The notes beneath the pieces were generated by a model, which was not told where the DNA came from, made no database searches, and worked only from the letters and a program-made list of their open reading frames with translations. A program made the position numbers and the translations under genes. From Gnetum montanum (lineage: Eukaryota; Streptophyta; Gnetopsida; Gnetales; Gnetaceae): a DNA stretch of 64,000 nucleotides. Of this stretch, positions 23,077 through 35,113 are shown piece by piece. Where the stretch lies: assembly GCA_015680685.1 (NCBI GenBank), contig MNCI01005876.1, positions 531,566-595,565 on the forward strand, written 5' to 3'. Each line of letters starts with the position of its first letter. Position 1 is the stretch's first letter.

Positions 23077-23403
23077 TCATACCCCCATGACTGAATGAAA
23101 ACTCGTCCTCGAGTTCATTACAAAATATTTGGAAGGTATGGAATTATTAACTAATTGACAACTAATGGTGGAATGGGATGATAGACTTATTGTGCCCAAT
23201 GAATGGAACAATAAGCATATTACAAAATTAGTGTTCATGACCATTGTCGTGAACACTCGTACATAAATGACATCCAAGTTTTTATTTGATAACTTGAAGA
23301 GAAAAGGAGAGAGAGAAAGAAGATGGAGTGTGTTGCCACTAATGCTGAGATTGCACCTTCCATTGTTTATCCATAGCCATGCCACCAAACTTGCTCCTTT
23401 CAT
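23077..23403 (-). CDS. Small 3' ORF of element B, unknown function
   Basis: The frame is 108 codons and opens MKGASLVAWLWINN; it then carries residues matching elements C and A (NL.I pattern, VMNT). Its stop codon is formed by the first three bases of the LTR (TGA of TGATGAG), so it reads through the polypurine tract. A TGTGTAG acceptor-like motif followed by ATG (23470-23472) lies upstream. It is conserved in position in three elements, but no known domain was recognised. Confidence 0.4.
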   Translation of the reverse strand: MKGASLVAWLWINNGRCNLSISGNTLHLLSLSPFLFKLSNKNLDVIYVRVFTTMVMNTNFVICLLFHSLGTISLSSHSTISCQLVNNSIPSKYFVMNSRTSFHSVMGV

Positions 23404-23620
23404 AAATGCTCTAGTTCCGGTCCATCCTAAGTGCTTCCTCTAAGCTGATTCCATTTTTTGTGTGATCGCCATCTACACACACAACACAGTCACAAATGAG
23501 TAAGGATAGATAATCCACAATGCAGTTGATACCTTGCCTTGATATGAAGTGCATTGATTGAGTTATGGTTATGCCAGAAACTAGTTCTGAGATTTATCAC
23601 TAGCAACTACCCAAGGTGTA

Positions 23621-23670
23621 NGAACTAGTTTCTGGCATAACCATAACTCAATCAATGCACTTCATATCAN
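23621..23670. other. Likely assembly artefact: inverted 48-mer between two N bases
   Basis: N bases stand at 23621 and 23670. The 48 bases between them are the exact reverse complement of 23540-23587. Elements A and C have ordinary, different sequence at this point, so the segment is probably a wrongly filled gap. Confidence 0.8.
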
Positions 23671-25030
23671 CGACTAAGAGTAAACCTCCAGTAGCTATAA
23701 GATGAAAAAACATGAGGAACAAGAAAGATGAAAAATATCAATGGCAACGCCAATAAAATGGATGTCATGGATGGGGATGAAATAAGAAATGATTGATTGT
23801 AGGAAATGTTTAAGGGAAATAAGTTAACAATTGAACCAAAAAGAAATGTTAATGGGTTCTTCCCAAAGAAATCTCATGCTTTTTATGCCCTAACAAACCC
23901 ACAAACCAAAGAGTCCATAGGCTCTAGGAATGTCATTTGGAAGAAAGAGTTAAAAACTTACCCACAAGAATTCACCAAAGAAAAATAATGCATCAACCCA
24001 GAATGGACTAATGATAAAATTAGTAATGAGGTGGAAAATGGGAAGAAAGATGGAGAGGAGAGAATGGAATGGAATACCAAGAACAAGGTTGTGTAAATCC
24101 CCTTGTGTATTTCATGGTTAAGATAACTAAGTAGAACTCATTCCAAATCCAAACTCAAACAAACCACATTCAGTGACCTCACATCAATACACTTAGTCAA
24201 TCCATCCTCTTGAGGCAATAAGAATGCTTCCAGAAAGAGTGACCACCATCCCAAGTATAGTGAGATGGAGAAGTAGGAAGCAAGAAAGGGCTGTAGTTAG
24301 AGGGAACCTTCAAGCATGGGTAACATGTATTTCTAGTTCCATAACCAATGCTTATAACTTTTCTCTTTTTTGTCTCTCTTTTTTTAATGTTTATGTGTGA
24401 GAACCACACCATGCAAAGACTTATTTTTATTCACTCAGCTTTTTGATATTTGAACAATTTCAGAATGGTGGAAAACCCAAGAAAAAGCATCCAAGCACCC
24501 AAAAGGATGGCCAGCACCAATGCATCGAATCCCCTTGAAGTCACATCCTTTTCATCCTTTGAGTCTTTCCTTGGTTTGAAAAATACCTAGCCACCAAATC
24601 ATTAACAAGTTTACTTAGAAAAAAGGGACTATATAGTTCCAAGCCAAAGGAGACCATAGAGTTGTATGGATGAGTGGACGGTGTGGAATCATTACCTATT
24701 TTACCAAAAGAACCATGACTTAATATCAACATCATAATTCAAAGGTAAAAATCAAACATTAATAATCAATATGATATAATTCAATCCACCATCATGAGCA
24801 CTTATTAGATGACGAATAAAAGTAAATCAAGCAAACAAAGAAATAGTAAAAACATGAATGATGGTGTAAAATAAAAATAAGAAAAGTTGAAAGAATGTAA
24901 AACAAAAATTCAAAAAGAACTAAGGGTCTAGAATGGCTAGCATAGGTAGCCATCTCCCCCACAACTAAGTTGGAAGGAGGAGATCCAAAATAGTGAGCAG
25001 GGTTGTGCATCAAGAGAGGTAGCATGTGTA
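23671..25030 (-). mobile_element. Rest of the 3' region of element B
   Basis: Minus-strand frames hold remnants also present in element A: MVSFGLELYSPFFLSKLVND, LVARYFSNQG and FWVLGCF (24735-24480), then MVWFSHI (24412). They read like parts of one decayed protein after integrase. I cannot name it; an Athila env-like or plant-transposon-type ORF is possible. Confidence 0.45.
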
Positions 25031-25400
25031 CTAGCTATCCTAAGCTCCTGGAAAGGTTTGGTTTGTTGCATGTTGACGAAAAGTTTCTTATCCAAGCTCT
25101 CAGGTCTGTATATTATCATGGCTCCTGAAGGAAAACTTGTATAAATAATATAAGGTCCTTCCCACAGTGTCTGAAATTTAGTACATTATGGCACATGTGT
25201 AGGATTCTAGTAGAGAACCTTATCTCCTAGCTGATATTTAACTTTCCTAATTCTTAGGTCATGACATTTTTTATTGAAGGCCTTGTGCAATTTGTTAGAT
25301 GATAGGGCAACTAATCAATTTTCATCTAGCAAGTTAATGGTTACTAACTATTGTTTCTATGCTAGACCAAGGTCAAGGTTGAGGTCACATGTTGTGAATA
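25031..25400 (-). pseudogene. Integrase C-terminal module of element B
   Basis: The minus frame includes NLLDEN, KYQLGDKVLY, then a GPY/F-type motif (GPYIIYTSFPSGAMII) as in the C-terminal module of Ty3/gypsy integrases. It follows the integrase core directly and contains in-frame stops. Confidence 0.6.
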
Positions 25401-25411
25401 GTGTATGAAGC

Positions 25412-26060
25412 TCAATTTGAATGGGAAGCATCGGTACCATACACTAACTCATAGGGAGAGTAGCTTGTAGGGAGTTTCCATGTGGAGTGGTATGCCCAAA
25501 GAGCATTGTTTAGTTTAGTGCTCCAGTCTTTCCTAAACTTGCTAATGGTTCTTGTCAATATCTTCATAATCTCCTTGTTGGTGACTTCTGCTTGACCGTT
25601 CACTTGGGGGTGGTATGGTGTAGTCAATTTATGCTCAACTCCTAAGTATTGCATTAATTTTCAAAAATTTACACTTGTGAAGTGTGTACCATTGTCTGAA
25701 ATAAGTGCACACAGCACACCCAACCTGTTTATGATTTGTTGTTGAATAAATTGTGTAGCTATAGATGATGTACAATCTTTAATAGCAGCTACTTTAGCCC
25801 ATTTTGTTAGGTAATCAATGGAAAAAATAATATAAGATTTTCCATTGGACATTGGTGTAATTGGCCCCATAAAATCAATTCCCCAAATGTCAAAGGGCCC
25901 TAACGATTGGATCCATTATTGTGGATCCTTCATTCTAGCAATTATTCCCCCATCACATTGACAATGCTCACAAGATTGGATGAAACAATGGGCATCCTAA
26001 AATAATCTAAGCCAATAATATCCTGCAAGCAAGATCTTGATGGTTGTTCATCTCACAATG
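25412..26060 (-). pseudogene. Integrase core of element B
   Basis: The zinc-binding end (C..C in QSCEHCQ) is followed by the DDE core. Seen are FMGPITPMSNGKSYI, the strand with DYLTKWAK, SDNGTHFTS (second catalytic Asp) and YHPQVNGQAEVTN, which should carry the catalytic Glu. A stop after FTSVNF separates it from the downstream piece. Two frames of 69 and 80 codons remain open. Placement after RNase H gives the gypsy order. Confidence 0.8.
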
Positions 26061-26289
26061 TAATGACCCCCACAAGGACCCTCATGAGCATCTTGGAAAA
26101 CTCGTAGTTGATCTATATTGGGAACACACCATCGAACCAAGCCATCAGGACACACTTTGTAAAGTTGCCCATTGATATCCATAAAGTACTTGGCTCAATG
26201 AAGAAAATGTTGTTTCTTCTTAAGGTTTAACTCTTGTGGTGTTTGTTGGGTAAGGAGATAGGTAAGAATGCTACTATACCAATTTGTCT

Positions 26290-26700
26290 CCATGGGTGAT
26301 TAATTATTCACTACACCAACAAAGAGGAATTCATTAGGGAAATGATCAAAAATTGAATACTCATCCTCTTTGTTATCCCATTGCAACTGAGATAAATGAT
26401 TAACAACTACATTCTTAGTGCCCTTGTGATTGATCATCATTAAATCAAACTCTTGTAAGATTACAAGCCATCCTATGATACAAGGGCATACCATTGGCTT
26501 ATTCATGAGAAACCAAATTGCACTATGATCTATATGTATATATATTTTATATCCCAATACATAGTGTCTAAACTTTTCTAGTGCAAACACTACAACCATT
26601 AATTCTTTCTTTGTGGTGGTGTAGTTAAGTTGTGTACTAGCGATACTTATACTTGCATAGTGGATATAATAAGGATTCTTCTAGTCATATAACTATGTAA
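26290..26700 (-). pseudogene. RNase H region of element B
   Basis: A 99-codon open frame (26599-26300) begins MVVVFALEKFRHYVLGYKI and includes IHIDHSAIWFLMNKP and NVVVNHLSQL. This matches the RNase H part of Ty3/gypsy pol (the TDHxALkyL and aDaLSRl motifs, decayed). Upstream it joins the RT thumb (FHIMTNASNYALGAIL). Confidence 0.75.
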
Positions 26701-26899
26701 GTATGGCTCCTAAAGCATAGTTGGATGCATTAGTCATGATATGGAATGGTTTGGACCAGTTAGGAGCTTGTAGAATGGGTGTTTCTACTAGCTTCCATTT
26801 TAGAGTTTGGAAAGCTAGTTCGCATTCCCTGGTCCATTCGAAACATACATCCTTTTTTGTTAATTCCACCAATGGTTTGGAAACCTTTGAAAAGTTCTC

Positions 26900-27620
26900 A
26901 ATAAATATCCTATAGTAGCTAGTATGTCCAAGGAATGATCAAATATCTTTGATAGTTTTCAGTTGACAGGTAATTCCTTAGATAATTTTAATTTTCTTAG
27001 GGTTTGACTTAATCCCTATGTGTGAGATTTTGTGCCCTAGTACTACACTTTCTTGGACCATCAAATGGATTTTTTGCCAGTTGAGCCTCAAATTGGTTTC
27101 TACACATCTTTTTAACACTTGCTCCAACCAGTCCAAGGCTTGATCAAAGTTTGCTCCTTAAGTGGAGAAGTCGTCCAAAACGACCTCCACACCATTCCCT
27201 ATCTACTATTGAAATATCCTTAGAACTAGTCATTGAAATGTTGTAGGGGCATTGCACAAGCCAAATGGCATTTTTTTTATATGCAAACGTTCCCCAAGGA
27301 CTAGTGAACATAGTCTTGGCTTGGTCTTATGGGGCTATTTGTATTTGGTTATATCCACTATATCCATCCAGAAAACTATAATAGCAATGCCCTATGATGG
27401 TGTCTAAGATTTGGTTGACAAATGACAATGGAAAGTGATCTCTGAATGTTGCAATATTTAGTAGCCTGAAATCTATGCACACCCTCCATTTGGCTCCCTT
27501 TTTAGGCACAATAACTAAGGGGCTAACCGATTCGCTATCAACAATGGGGTATATGAACCCAACCTTAAGAAGTTCAATTTCTTTTTTAACTACTGCTTTA
27601 GCTAAGGGATCAATCGCCTT
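26900..27620 (-). pseudogene. Reverse transcriptase of element B
   Basis: It copies the element RNA into DNA. The minus frame shows VIVPKKGAKWRVCIDFR, LNIATFRDHFPLSF, FLDGYSGYNQIQIAP, then a catalytic box reading VVLDDFS in place of the usual F-x-DD, and LRLNWQKIHLM. The FLDGYSGYNQI wording is typical of the Athila/Tat branch. Stops and small frameshifts break the frame. Confidence 0.8.
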
Positions 27621-28191
27621 TAAAGTTATCTTTGAGGCTTTATGGAGGGGTTAGTGTAAATTCTATGTTTGCGTATCCTAGGACTTATTCTAGTTAATTT
27701 GGGATATGACCAAGCGAAGGCTTCCTACCATTTATTTATTACCTTTAGCAGTTCTCCTTCCTATTGAGGAGAAAGCTTAGCATTGATAATTATCAATTTT
27801 CTATTTTTAAGAAATGTGTATTCCATACTAGTGGGTAATGGTTTCAAATCAATGGGCTCCTGCTTAAATGGATTTCCAATTTCCCATAATTGATATTTTC
27901 AAGGTTAAGACATGGAAGTTGGTGGTGGACTTTCTTTAATGCATCTATGCCATCGATGTAAGCACAAGTTAAACCATCAATTTGTTCCATGCATATGAGT
28001 GAACTACTTTCTTGATCATCTATCAACCACTAGGTGTCTTCCTATCATGTGGTTGCTGCATATAAGCATCTTTGTATGATAATCACTTGTGCACACTGAT
28101 TACATGCAGGCAATGCTAAAATTTGCACAAACCATGACCTCTACACATAATTACACCCTATGTCACTATATGCGATGCACAAAAATTTCTT

Positions 28192-28600
28192 CTACTTGAT
28201 CTTTCTGAATGTATTTTCCTTTGATATTTCTAGGGAAAGATCATGGATTCCTAGGCATGTGTCAATGGTGCTTAGCCATGCTCTTTCCATTATGATTGGA
28301 AAGTCCCCCTTACAATTGTTTACCTGAATCACTAGGAAGTTAGCTAGGTACAACCATGCACAAACAATGGTAACAATGTCTTCCAATAGTCCCAATGGGA
28401 TAGTGATGGACTGGTCGACCAACTCTAGATGGATGTTGTTCTTTTTCAATAGAGGCAGGTTCTAGGCCTTATACATTTCTTGAGAAATCAAGTTAACACC
28501 AAACCTGAATCCAAAATATCCTTGCACGACACATTTCCAATGATTTGTAAGTATATCAGAGAACTAATAGAATCAAAGAATTTCCTGGGAAGGTGGCTAG
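28192..28600 (-). pseudogene. Protease region of element B
   Basis: LPRKFF and IYLQIIGN lead to DILDSGLVL, with the catalytic DSG retained, then a stop. An 85-codon frame (28449-28192) continues with DQSITIPLGLLEDIVTIVC and IHDLSLEIS. It matches element A 9590-10000 closely. Confidence 0.75.
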
Positions 28601-28799
28601 CTTTGATCCAATTGGTGATAGCATGTGTTAGCATGACCATATGCATTGAATGTGGTGATTGGGTTGAAGGGAGCTCCAAAGTTTTGATTGATACTAAGGC
28701 ATCTAAGGAATCATCCACTTTTGATTGTAAGGGATTGGTTGGACTACTAGTTCTAAAGAAAGGTCTTTTCTTCATGTGGTTGTTGGAACCAATAGTAGG

Positions 28800-31240
28800 T
28801 TGAGAGTTAACAGCCCTCGTGGCATTAGGTTACTGCGGTTGTGTAGGGATTTCACCTTGCATCGCAGGAGCAAGTGGTAGTGGAGTTATTAGTGGAAGAG
28901 ATATGACCAGATGAGAAGGATGATATGCTTGGGGAATATTGCCTCTAGAGGATGGAGTCCCATAATACTCATGGGCTTAGTAGTGAGGTTGAGGAGTGAC
29001 ATAACTAGTATAGTCATGTGGGGAGATTGGTTGCTGTACATAATATCCATATGGGTTAGGTTTTTGGTAAGGATACTATTGCCTTGGTGGTGGAATTCCC
29101 CATGATTATGGGCATTGCCACTATTGATATTGCTCAATTGGTTGTGGTGGAGTTCCACTGGGATAACATGTTAAGGGTTGGTGGAACTATCTTGGGCTAC
29201 CTTGAGGGTAAGGTAACCTTCTAGGTGTTTTCCATTTGTTCAATTGTGGGTTGAGTGCATACATCCCAAACTCCTGTAGATGTGAGATTATAGGGAAACA
29301 TCCCTTAGGATGGTCATATTGACATATCTTGCATCTACTATCATTGTCTGTTTCCGAATCAACAACCTCTTCAATGATGGAAACTTTGCCCTTATCCTTG
29401 CTACATGTATGTTTAGATTCTCTCTTTTTTCTTTTCTCACTAACTTGCTCTCTAAACTCATCTACTATTTTAAAAATAGTTTGAAATCTATTGTCTAGGG
29501 AATCCCACATTTGGTCTATGTTTGTTGAAACTTCTGATGTCATCTTTTGGATAGGCATAGTTTTCCTATTCACCATCTCTTTGAGTGGTGACTCTTCTTC
29601 ATCCTCACAAAATCTTACTCCCCTCTTTTGAAGGAAAGGATCTCAGTTATACTATTTTGCATTTTCTCTCTTTCATAGCTCACCTTCTTCCTTAGCAACT
29701 TACTCCAATAGTCTTTGAATTTGATGGGACCTAAGCTCAGATAGTCTTCCCTAGGCATAAGTCCCAAGGGTTCTTCTTGTTTCATGCCTAAGCCCATCCA
29801 CGAGATGGTGTAGTTAATCCCTTTGCGAATAACCATGGCCAGAAAAATGATGTAACAGTGCATAATATCAGCCCATGGTAGCATCCAAGGGTTCATATCC
29901 TCCATGTTTCCAACCTTGGATTTTCTTTCGCAAGTTAGACACTTAGAAGTATGTTTGGTACTTTTCATTAAATAGTTATAACATAGTACTCCACCTACGA
30001 ATAGATAGTGGTTCTAAAAACTAGTACCAACTTTTCGCTTCTTTAACTAGTATCCATGGAAATAACTTAAGTTTTTACCATTCGTTCTCTATATTTTGTA
30101 AGGCACATGCATCATGAAATTCTTGTAAGTAATTCTGAGGATCAACATTATATCCCCCTTCAAATCATGAGATATTGTTCATATCTAATCTCCTGATCCT
30201 ACTATCTTTCTGGTGCCTTGTTGGAATTATAATAGCCTCAATTATGTCTAACATACCCCAAGTAGTGAGTAAGGGTTCATCATGATCATCTCATCCATGG
30301 TGTCTATGATGCCTACATTGTTCCCTACTCTCCCTTCTTCTATGTCATGACTCTCTAGAGTGCCATCGTCCCTTTTCCTGGTTGTTTCATCTATGACTTC
30401 CACTTTGCCTACCTTTATCCCCATGGTCTTTTTCTTTATGACCATGTCTGGATATTGAAGGAGAGGGTGAAGAAGATGATGAAGGTGAAGAAAAAGAAGA
30501 ACCATCACCATAACGGTGTTTGCTACCTTCTCTTCTATGGTCTCATCCCTGATCATGATTATAATCAGAATGTCCACCTTTATCATGAGTTTATGTTCCT
30601 TTTTCAAATACTTTATGCCCATGGGTATCAGAACCTAGGTTATGAATAGTGGAATGAACGTTCTAATACACAACCCCTTGGCCAAAGTCAAGGGGAGGAA
30701 CATCGTTGTGTGGCTAACTACTTGAGGTAGGTTCACCATCCTCATTTTTGCTTAAGACATGTTGGGACTCCTAGACAACTTACCCTTCAAAGACTTATGA
30801 TGTCTCTCCTTTTGCAAGTCCCTTTGATGTTGTGCCTCTGTGGGATGGTATTCTCTCAAGTCATGATCTTGCACAACATATTCTACATGTAAGTGCAGCA
30901 TGCCAATTCATGTGAGAGAATGAAGAAGCATGTTTGCAACTGAATGATCAGGAGGTAACACTATGTTACCCTCTAAGTCTCATGAATGCAGTCATTCATC
31001 TTGATGAAGGATAAAGGTAAACTCTGGTATATACTCATCGGGATGAATATATACCACTCGAACTTGTTGAGGGACTAATAGATCAACGTCATGTGTATTA
31101 CGCTACCAATTGTTTCCTATTTCAGGCCTAGGTAGTGAGGTGCCTTCATATGAAGATGGAGAAATACTTGTCTATTCAGTGTGCAATGTACTCTTGTTTA
31201 TTATTTTCTCAAGAAACCCTAAGAATTTGTTCCAATGATG
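28800..31240 (-). pseudogene. gag of element B
   Basis: Capsid and nucleocapsid gene, broken by stops. From the start: VRVVYIHPDEYIPEFTFILH (from ~31100), a His/Ser/Pro-rich linker (~30520), a capsid core with RFEGGYNVDP and HHFSGHGYSQRD (30240-29700), a coiled, charged segment, then the knuckle-like CKICQYDHPKGC (29335-29300) and a Pro/Gln/Tyr tail. The 129-codon frame 29576-29187 is its best-kept piece. The order matches element A. Confidence 0.75.
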
Positions 31241-31283
31241 TGAATGATTTCCTATGTTCTAGTTAGCACACAAACAACTATGT

Positions 31284-31300
31284 CCCTGACAACGATGCCA
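31284..31300 (-). other. Primer binding site of element B, decayed tRNA-Asp type
   Basis: The minus strand reads TGGCATCGTTGTCAGGG, differing from the tRNA-Asp complement TGGCGCCGTTGCCGGGG only by transitions. It lies one base after the LTR. Confidence 0.7.
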
Positions 31301-31301
31301 A

Positions 31302-32283
31302 TGATGAGTAGTGAGGTACCCCTATGCCCAACCATATGAATACGAGCATTTCACACATGATCCAGTTGAATTCCAAGGACTAAGTGCTTATGTGCCCTTG
31401 TGGAACAAGGATGGGTTGATTGATCATTACCTTCCTAAGCTTACCTGTATGTTAAGATTGTATGGTTAAGTAAGCTTGAGGCATATGATTTTTATAGCAT
31501 TTATGCTTTTATGTTTTTTGCAGAGGTAACTAAGTGACTACTTTAACTTAACTACTCATTAACTAATTTCTAACTATTCCTAACACCAGCATCCGTTCCC
31601 ACTTGTTGTATGCGTCCTAAACTAGTGCAACACTGTTGGGATTACCAAACGCAATCATTACTAGGTTATCAAGCATTACACGCATGCTCAAAGTGGTCGT
31701 GCTTGTGTAATTTAACAATTTTCTTAATTGATTAAAATGAATTGTTATGCTAATAACAGAAATGTAAAGTGCATAAAATAAAATAAATGCACAAGAAAAT
31801 AAAATAAAAGAAATGTGTAAGAATACAAATCTCAAGTGTTGCAAGGATGAATTGAAGAGCTTGTATTTATTGCCATACACAAGGTGTTCTCAGGTACACA
31901 ATGCTTGAATAAAAATCTATCCATACTTAGACCTCCTACTATGGGAACTTGGAAAATACTCTAACTTTCAAACAAACTACAAGAGTTTCGCTACTTGACT
32001 GCTAAAAGACTTCTTCCCAATTGTGCACCTGGGCACTCTATTTATAGGCTTGGAAGCAACTACTCTAATAATTAGAATAACTTCTAAAGTAACCTCTAGA
32101 GTAACCACTCTAATAATTAGAATAATTGCTAAAGTAACTGCTAGAGTAACCACTTTTATAATTAGAATAACTGCTAAAGTAACTGCTAAAGTAATCACTC
32201 TAATAATTAAAGTAACCGCTAGAGTAACCACTCTAATAATTAGAGTAACTGCTAGAGTAACCATAGAATAACCACTCTCATCA
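31302..32283 (-). mobile_element. 5' LTR of element B
   Basis: The minus strand starts TGATGAGAGTGG at 32283 and ends ACTCATCA. The TATA box is at 32038-32047 and the U3 tandem array at 32060-32272. It is collinear with 22030-23079, differing by substitutions and repeat number. Confidence 0.85.
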
Positions 32284-32288
32284 CATAA
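32284..32288. other. Right target site duplication of element B
   Basis: CATAA, identical to 22025-22029. Confidence 0.85.
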
Positions 32289-33590
32289 GTATAATGAAAC
32301 TAATAATATAAGCTGAAATCTTGAGAAAAATATGTATTCAAATGATGAAATTGAACCTCTAGGGGTTATGATATGGATGAATAATTTGTAGATGTGATCC
32401 AAAGTTAATTTCAAAGTAAAACATGACTATATTGACCAAGGGTTCCATCACTAATGTTGAGCTCAACAAATTCTAACTCTAGAAAGTGTTGAACAAGCCT
32501 CAAAATTCTATCTTTAGAAGTAATGTCAAACATGTAGAAGGTGGCTCAGGAACATGTAGATGTTGTAATGATTACAAGCACTCATGTTGCTGATCTTTTA
32601 AAATTTGATAAGTGCTTTCAAATCTCTAGAAAATAGCATGAAATTTGTGTTTTGACCTTATATTTGTAAGCCCAAATTTTCCAAATTTAAGTCAGGGTTA
32701 CTAAAATTAAGCTTGGAGTTAAGTGTAACTTATTAGTAAATTTGATTATAGCAAGTCTAATATTCAAGTTTAGTTACCATAGTAACCTATCAAGGTAATG
32801 TTGACAATGATGATGACATCAATGTCAATGTCATAGCTAGTAAGAAAGCTTTTTACAAATTTATTAAAGTGCAAAAAATGAACTTCGAAGACTCTATTTG
32901 GCCTCCTAACTAACATTGAAAAACACTAAGATGATGTTGTTGAGGATAGAAGATAAACAAAAAATGTCAAATTTGGATTTTAATCATGATGTTTGGACAT
33001 CAATGGTGTTAAAAGATCTAACACTAACACTAACACTAATATTAGTGTTAGCATTAGTCATACACTTACAAAAATCTTTATAACTTTTCAATTCTCATTG
33101 CATAACCTATAGGGTATTAGAAATGCTCCATAATATTGATCCTAGAGATTAATGATGTCATTTTAAAATTTTAGAGAAATTGACAAGCTCATACATAATA
33201 AAATTTTAAATTGAATTACCTAAGTTAGATTTTGAAATTTTAAGAAATCTTGTTTGAATCTCAAACTATTACTAAAGGCTATTAAGGTGATGATGAAAGA
33301 TCTTGAAATTTTACCAATGTAGTCTAACATTAATGATCAAGCTTTGACTAGTACTAACACTAATGTTAGCATCAATGTTAACCCTATAGTTAGAAAAATT
33401 TTCATATTTTTTGGGCTAAAAATTATAACTTTACAAAGTGTAAAACTAACTTCAAAATGAGTTGAAATGATAATTTTTGCATGCCAAGGGATCTATAATC
33501 CTATAGAATGCTGCAAACATGGCTTATGAGATGATTTAGAGGTGACAAGATGAGTTCGAACCTTGTCAATGTTTTAGGATTAGCCAAAAA
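32289..33590. other. AT-rich unassigned sequence between B and F
   Basis: No gene seen. It has several ACTAACACTAA / TTAGTGTTAG steps (33019-33055, 33350-33385) that could fold, and phrasing similar to the dispersed repeat at 18990. It continues at 42550 beyond the inserted element F. Confidence 0.45.
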
Positions 33591-34097
33591 TGTGACATCC
33601 CATTCATAAATGTCATAAAAACAAAATTTGTTAATTTATCACATTCACTGTACTGTTAAATGATATAATGGAGATATAATGAAGTATTGGATAACTAAAT
33701 TAACTGGTGAATGAATAATTGATTCATAGAATAGAAAGAAAAGCTAAAAAATTTTATTAATAGGAGAGAGTGCATTGTAACACCGTTTGGGTTATCTTCC
33801 CATGCTACTTAAGCCTTAGAGGCAATCTAGCACTACCACCATGGTTAGGATATCCAACAAAAGGGCTGATCAGTCCCTTCTTCTCCCACTTCACCCAGGT
33901 CCTGTAACTAACCTTTCCAAGCTCTGCAACTCCATGTCAGCATGACCTCTAAACTTGGCCTTAAATGACATAGGTCAAATCCATTCTTGAGGTATACATG
34001 AATAATTGTAACTTCTCATAATGAGGTATTACTTAATTTAAAGGTTAATTACATTGGTATAGTTTTTTTCATCCTTAAAAAGGGATGAGATGTTACA
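33591..34097 (-). mobile_element. 3' LTR of element F
   Basis: The minus strand starts TGTAACATC at 34097, after a polypurine tract (TTAAGGGGGGTAGAT, 34098-34112), and ends GGGATGTCACA at 33591. It matches the 5' LTR and the copies at 16446-17529 and 45599-46165. Confidence 0.8.
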
Positions 34098-34659
34098 ATC
34101 TACCCCCCTTAAGCATCCAGCTCATCCTTGAGTGCTTTCCCTATATCTAGTTACTTAGCTACTGCTTCTTCATTATGATCCCTTGCTTCAGCTTCTTGAT
34201 GATCCTCATTATCATATATATAAGTAGAAGACTAGAAATTATAAAATATAATTTATTACATCAATAATAAATACAACTTATCATTCAATATCATAATGAT
34301 CAAAATGTTGAGGGTAAGTATTAAGAATAAACTTCCTATTTTCCTAAGTGTGATAATTACAAGTTTTATTTTGTAACTTCTTGGTTATAGTTTGCTTGAT
34401 TGCAATGGGTTTAACTTCAAAGCTCACATTGGATCCTAGGGGAAAAGTATTCTATTTTAGTACATATGGTACATCATTTTCATGAAATTTCTTTAGCAAA
34501 CTTACATGGAAAACTGTTTGAATTCTTAAGGTTAATGGAAGATTTAACCTATATGCTACTTCACAAATTATTTTAGAAATTTCAAAGGGTCCACAATATC
34601 TGGATGTTATTTTTTAGTATATTTTTTGAGTTTTAGAGAACTCTTGGTAAGTTTTACAC

Positions 34660-35110
34660 TTAGAAATACTTGATCTCCCACTTGGAATTCTTTCTTAAGC
34701 CGATGTTGAGATGCATATACCTTATATTTATTTTTGGCAGTTTTAAATTTTTCTTAATTCTTGTAATACTATTTTTCATTACTTTCATTTCTTCTTCCTT
34801 CCTTTCCTTTCTTAAGGTTGGATTTACACAAGTTAGTGGTGTATGATAATTCTGTCCATATACTACTTCAAATGTATTCAATGTATGGAACCTTGATAAT
34901 TGTTGTTATAGGCAAATTTTGTTAGGTGCAAATAATTATCCCATGCTTTTGGTCTACTCCCAGCATAGTTTCATAGAATATACTAGAGTATTATATTCAC
35001 ATGTTTGGTTTTCCCATTAGTCTATGGATGGTAAGCTGTGCTAAATTTCAATTGGGTTCCAAGTTCTTCAGAGAAATTTTGCCAAAACTTGGATATGAAC
35101 TTAGGATCTT
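34660..35110 (-). pseudogene. Integrase C-terminal remnant of element F
   Basis: The minus frame begins DPKFISKFWQNF, then STAYHPQTNGKT and FEVVYGQNYHTPL, the second half of a Ty3/gypsy integrase core and its tail. The first two catalytic Asp regions and the zinc-binding end are absent. It is joined directly to RT sequence at ~35112. Confidence 0.7.
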
Positions 35111-35113
35111 TAA

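Larger units (their letters stand above)
22030..23079 (-). mobile_element. 3' LTR of element B
   Basis: The minus strand starts TGATGAGAGTGG at 23079 and ends CACTCATCA at 22030. The U3 between the start and the TATA box is made almost wholly of ~45-base tandem repeats. An AATAAAG (minus strand, near 22620) is the likely poly(A) signal. Confidence 0.85.
22030..32283 (-). mobile_element. Element B: full-length Athila-like Ty3/gypsy retrotransposon
   Basis: A 10.25 kb minus-strand element bounded by identical 5-base duplications (CATAA). From right to left it has a 5' LTR (31302-32283), tRNA-Asp-type primer site, gag, protease, reverse transcriptase, RNase H, integrase, a ~2 kb 3' region, polypurine tract and 3' LTR (22030-23079). 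The RT wording FLDGYSGYNQI is typical of the Athila/Tat branch; with tRNA-Asp priming I favour Athila. All frames carry stops, so it cannot move itself. A short gap-fill artefact lies at 23621-23670. Confidence 0.85.

Noticed and set aside
22730-23090. Long Val/Thr/Leu/Ile-rich ORFs on both strands (also 31977-32414)
   Set aside because: They are translations of the U3 tandem repeats of element B, open on both strands because the unit is nearly palindromic.
23622-23669. Hairpin or regulatory inverted repeat
   Set aside because: Flanking Ns and the exact match to nearby sequence indicate a gap-fill error.
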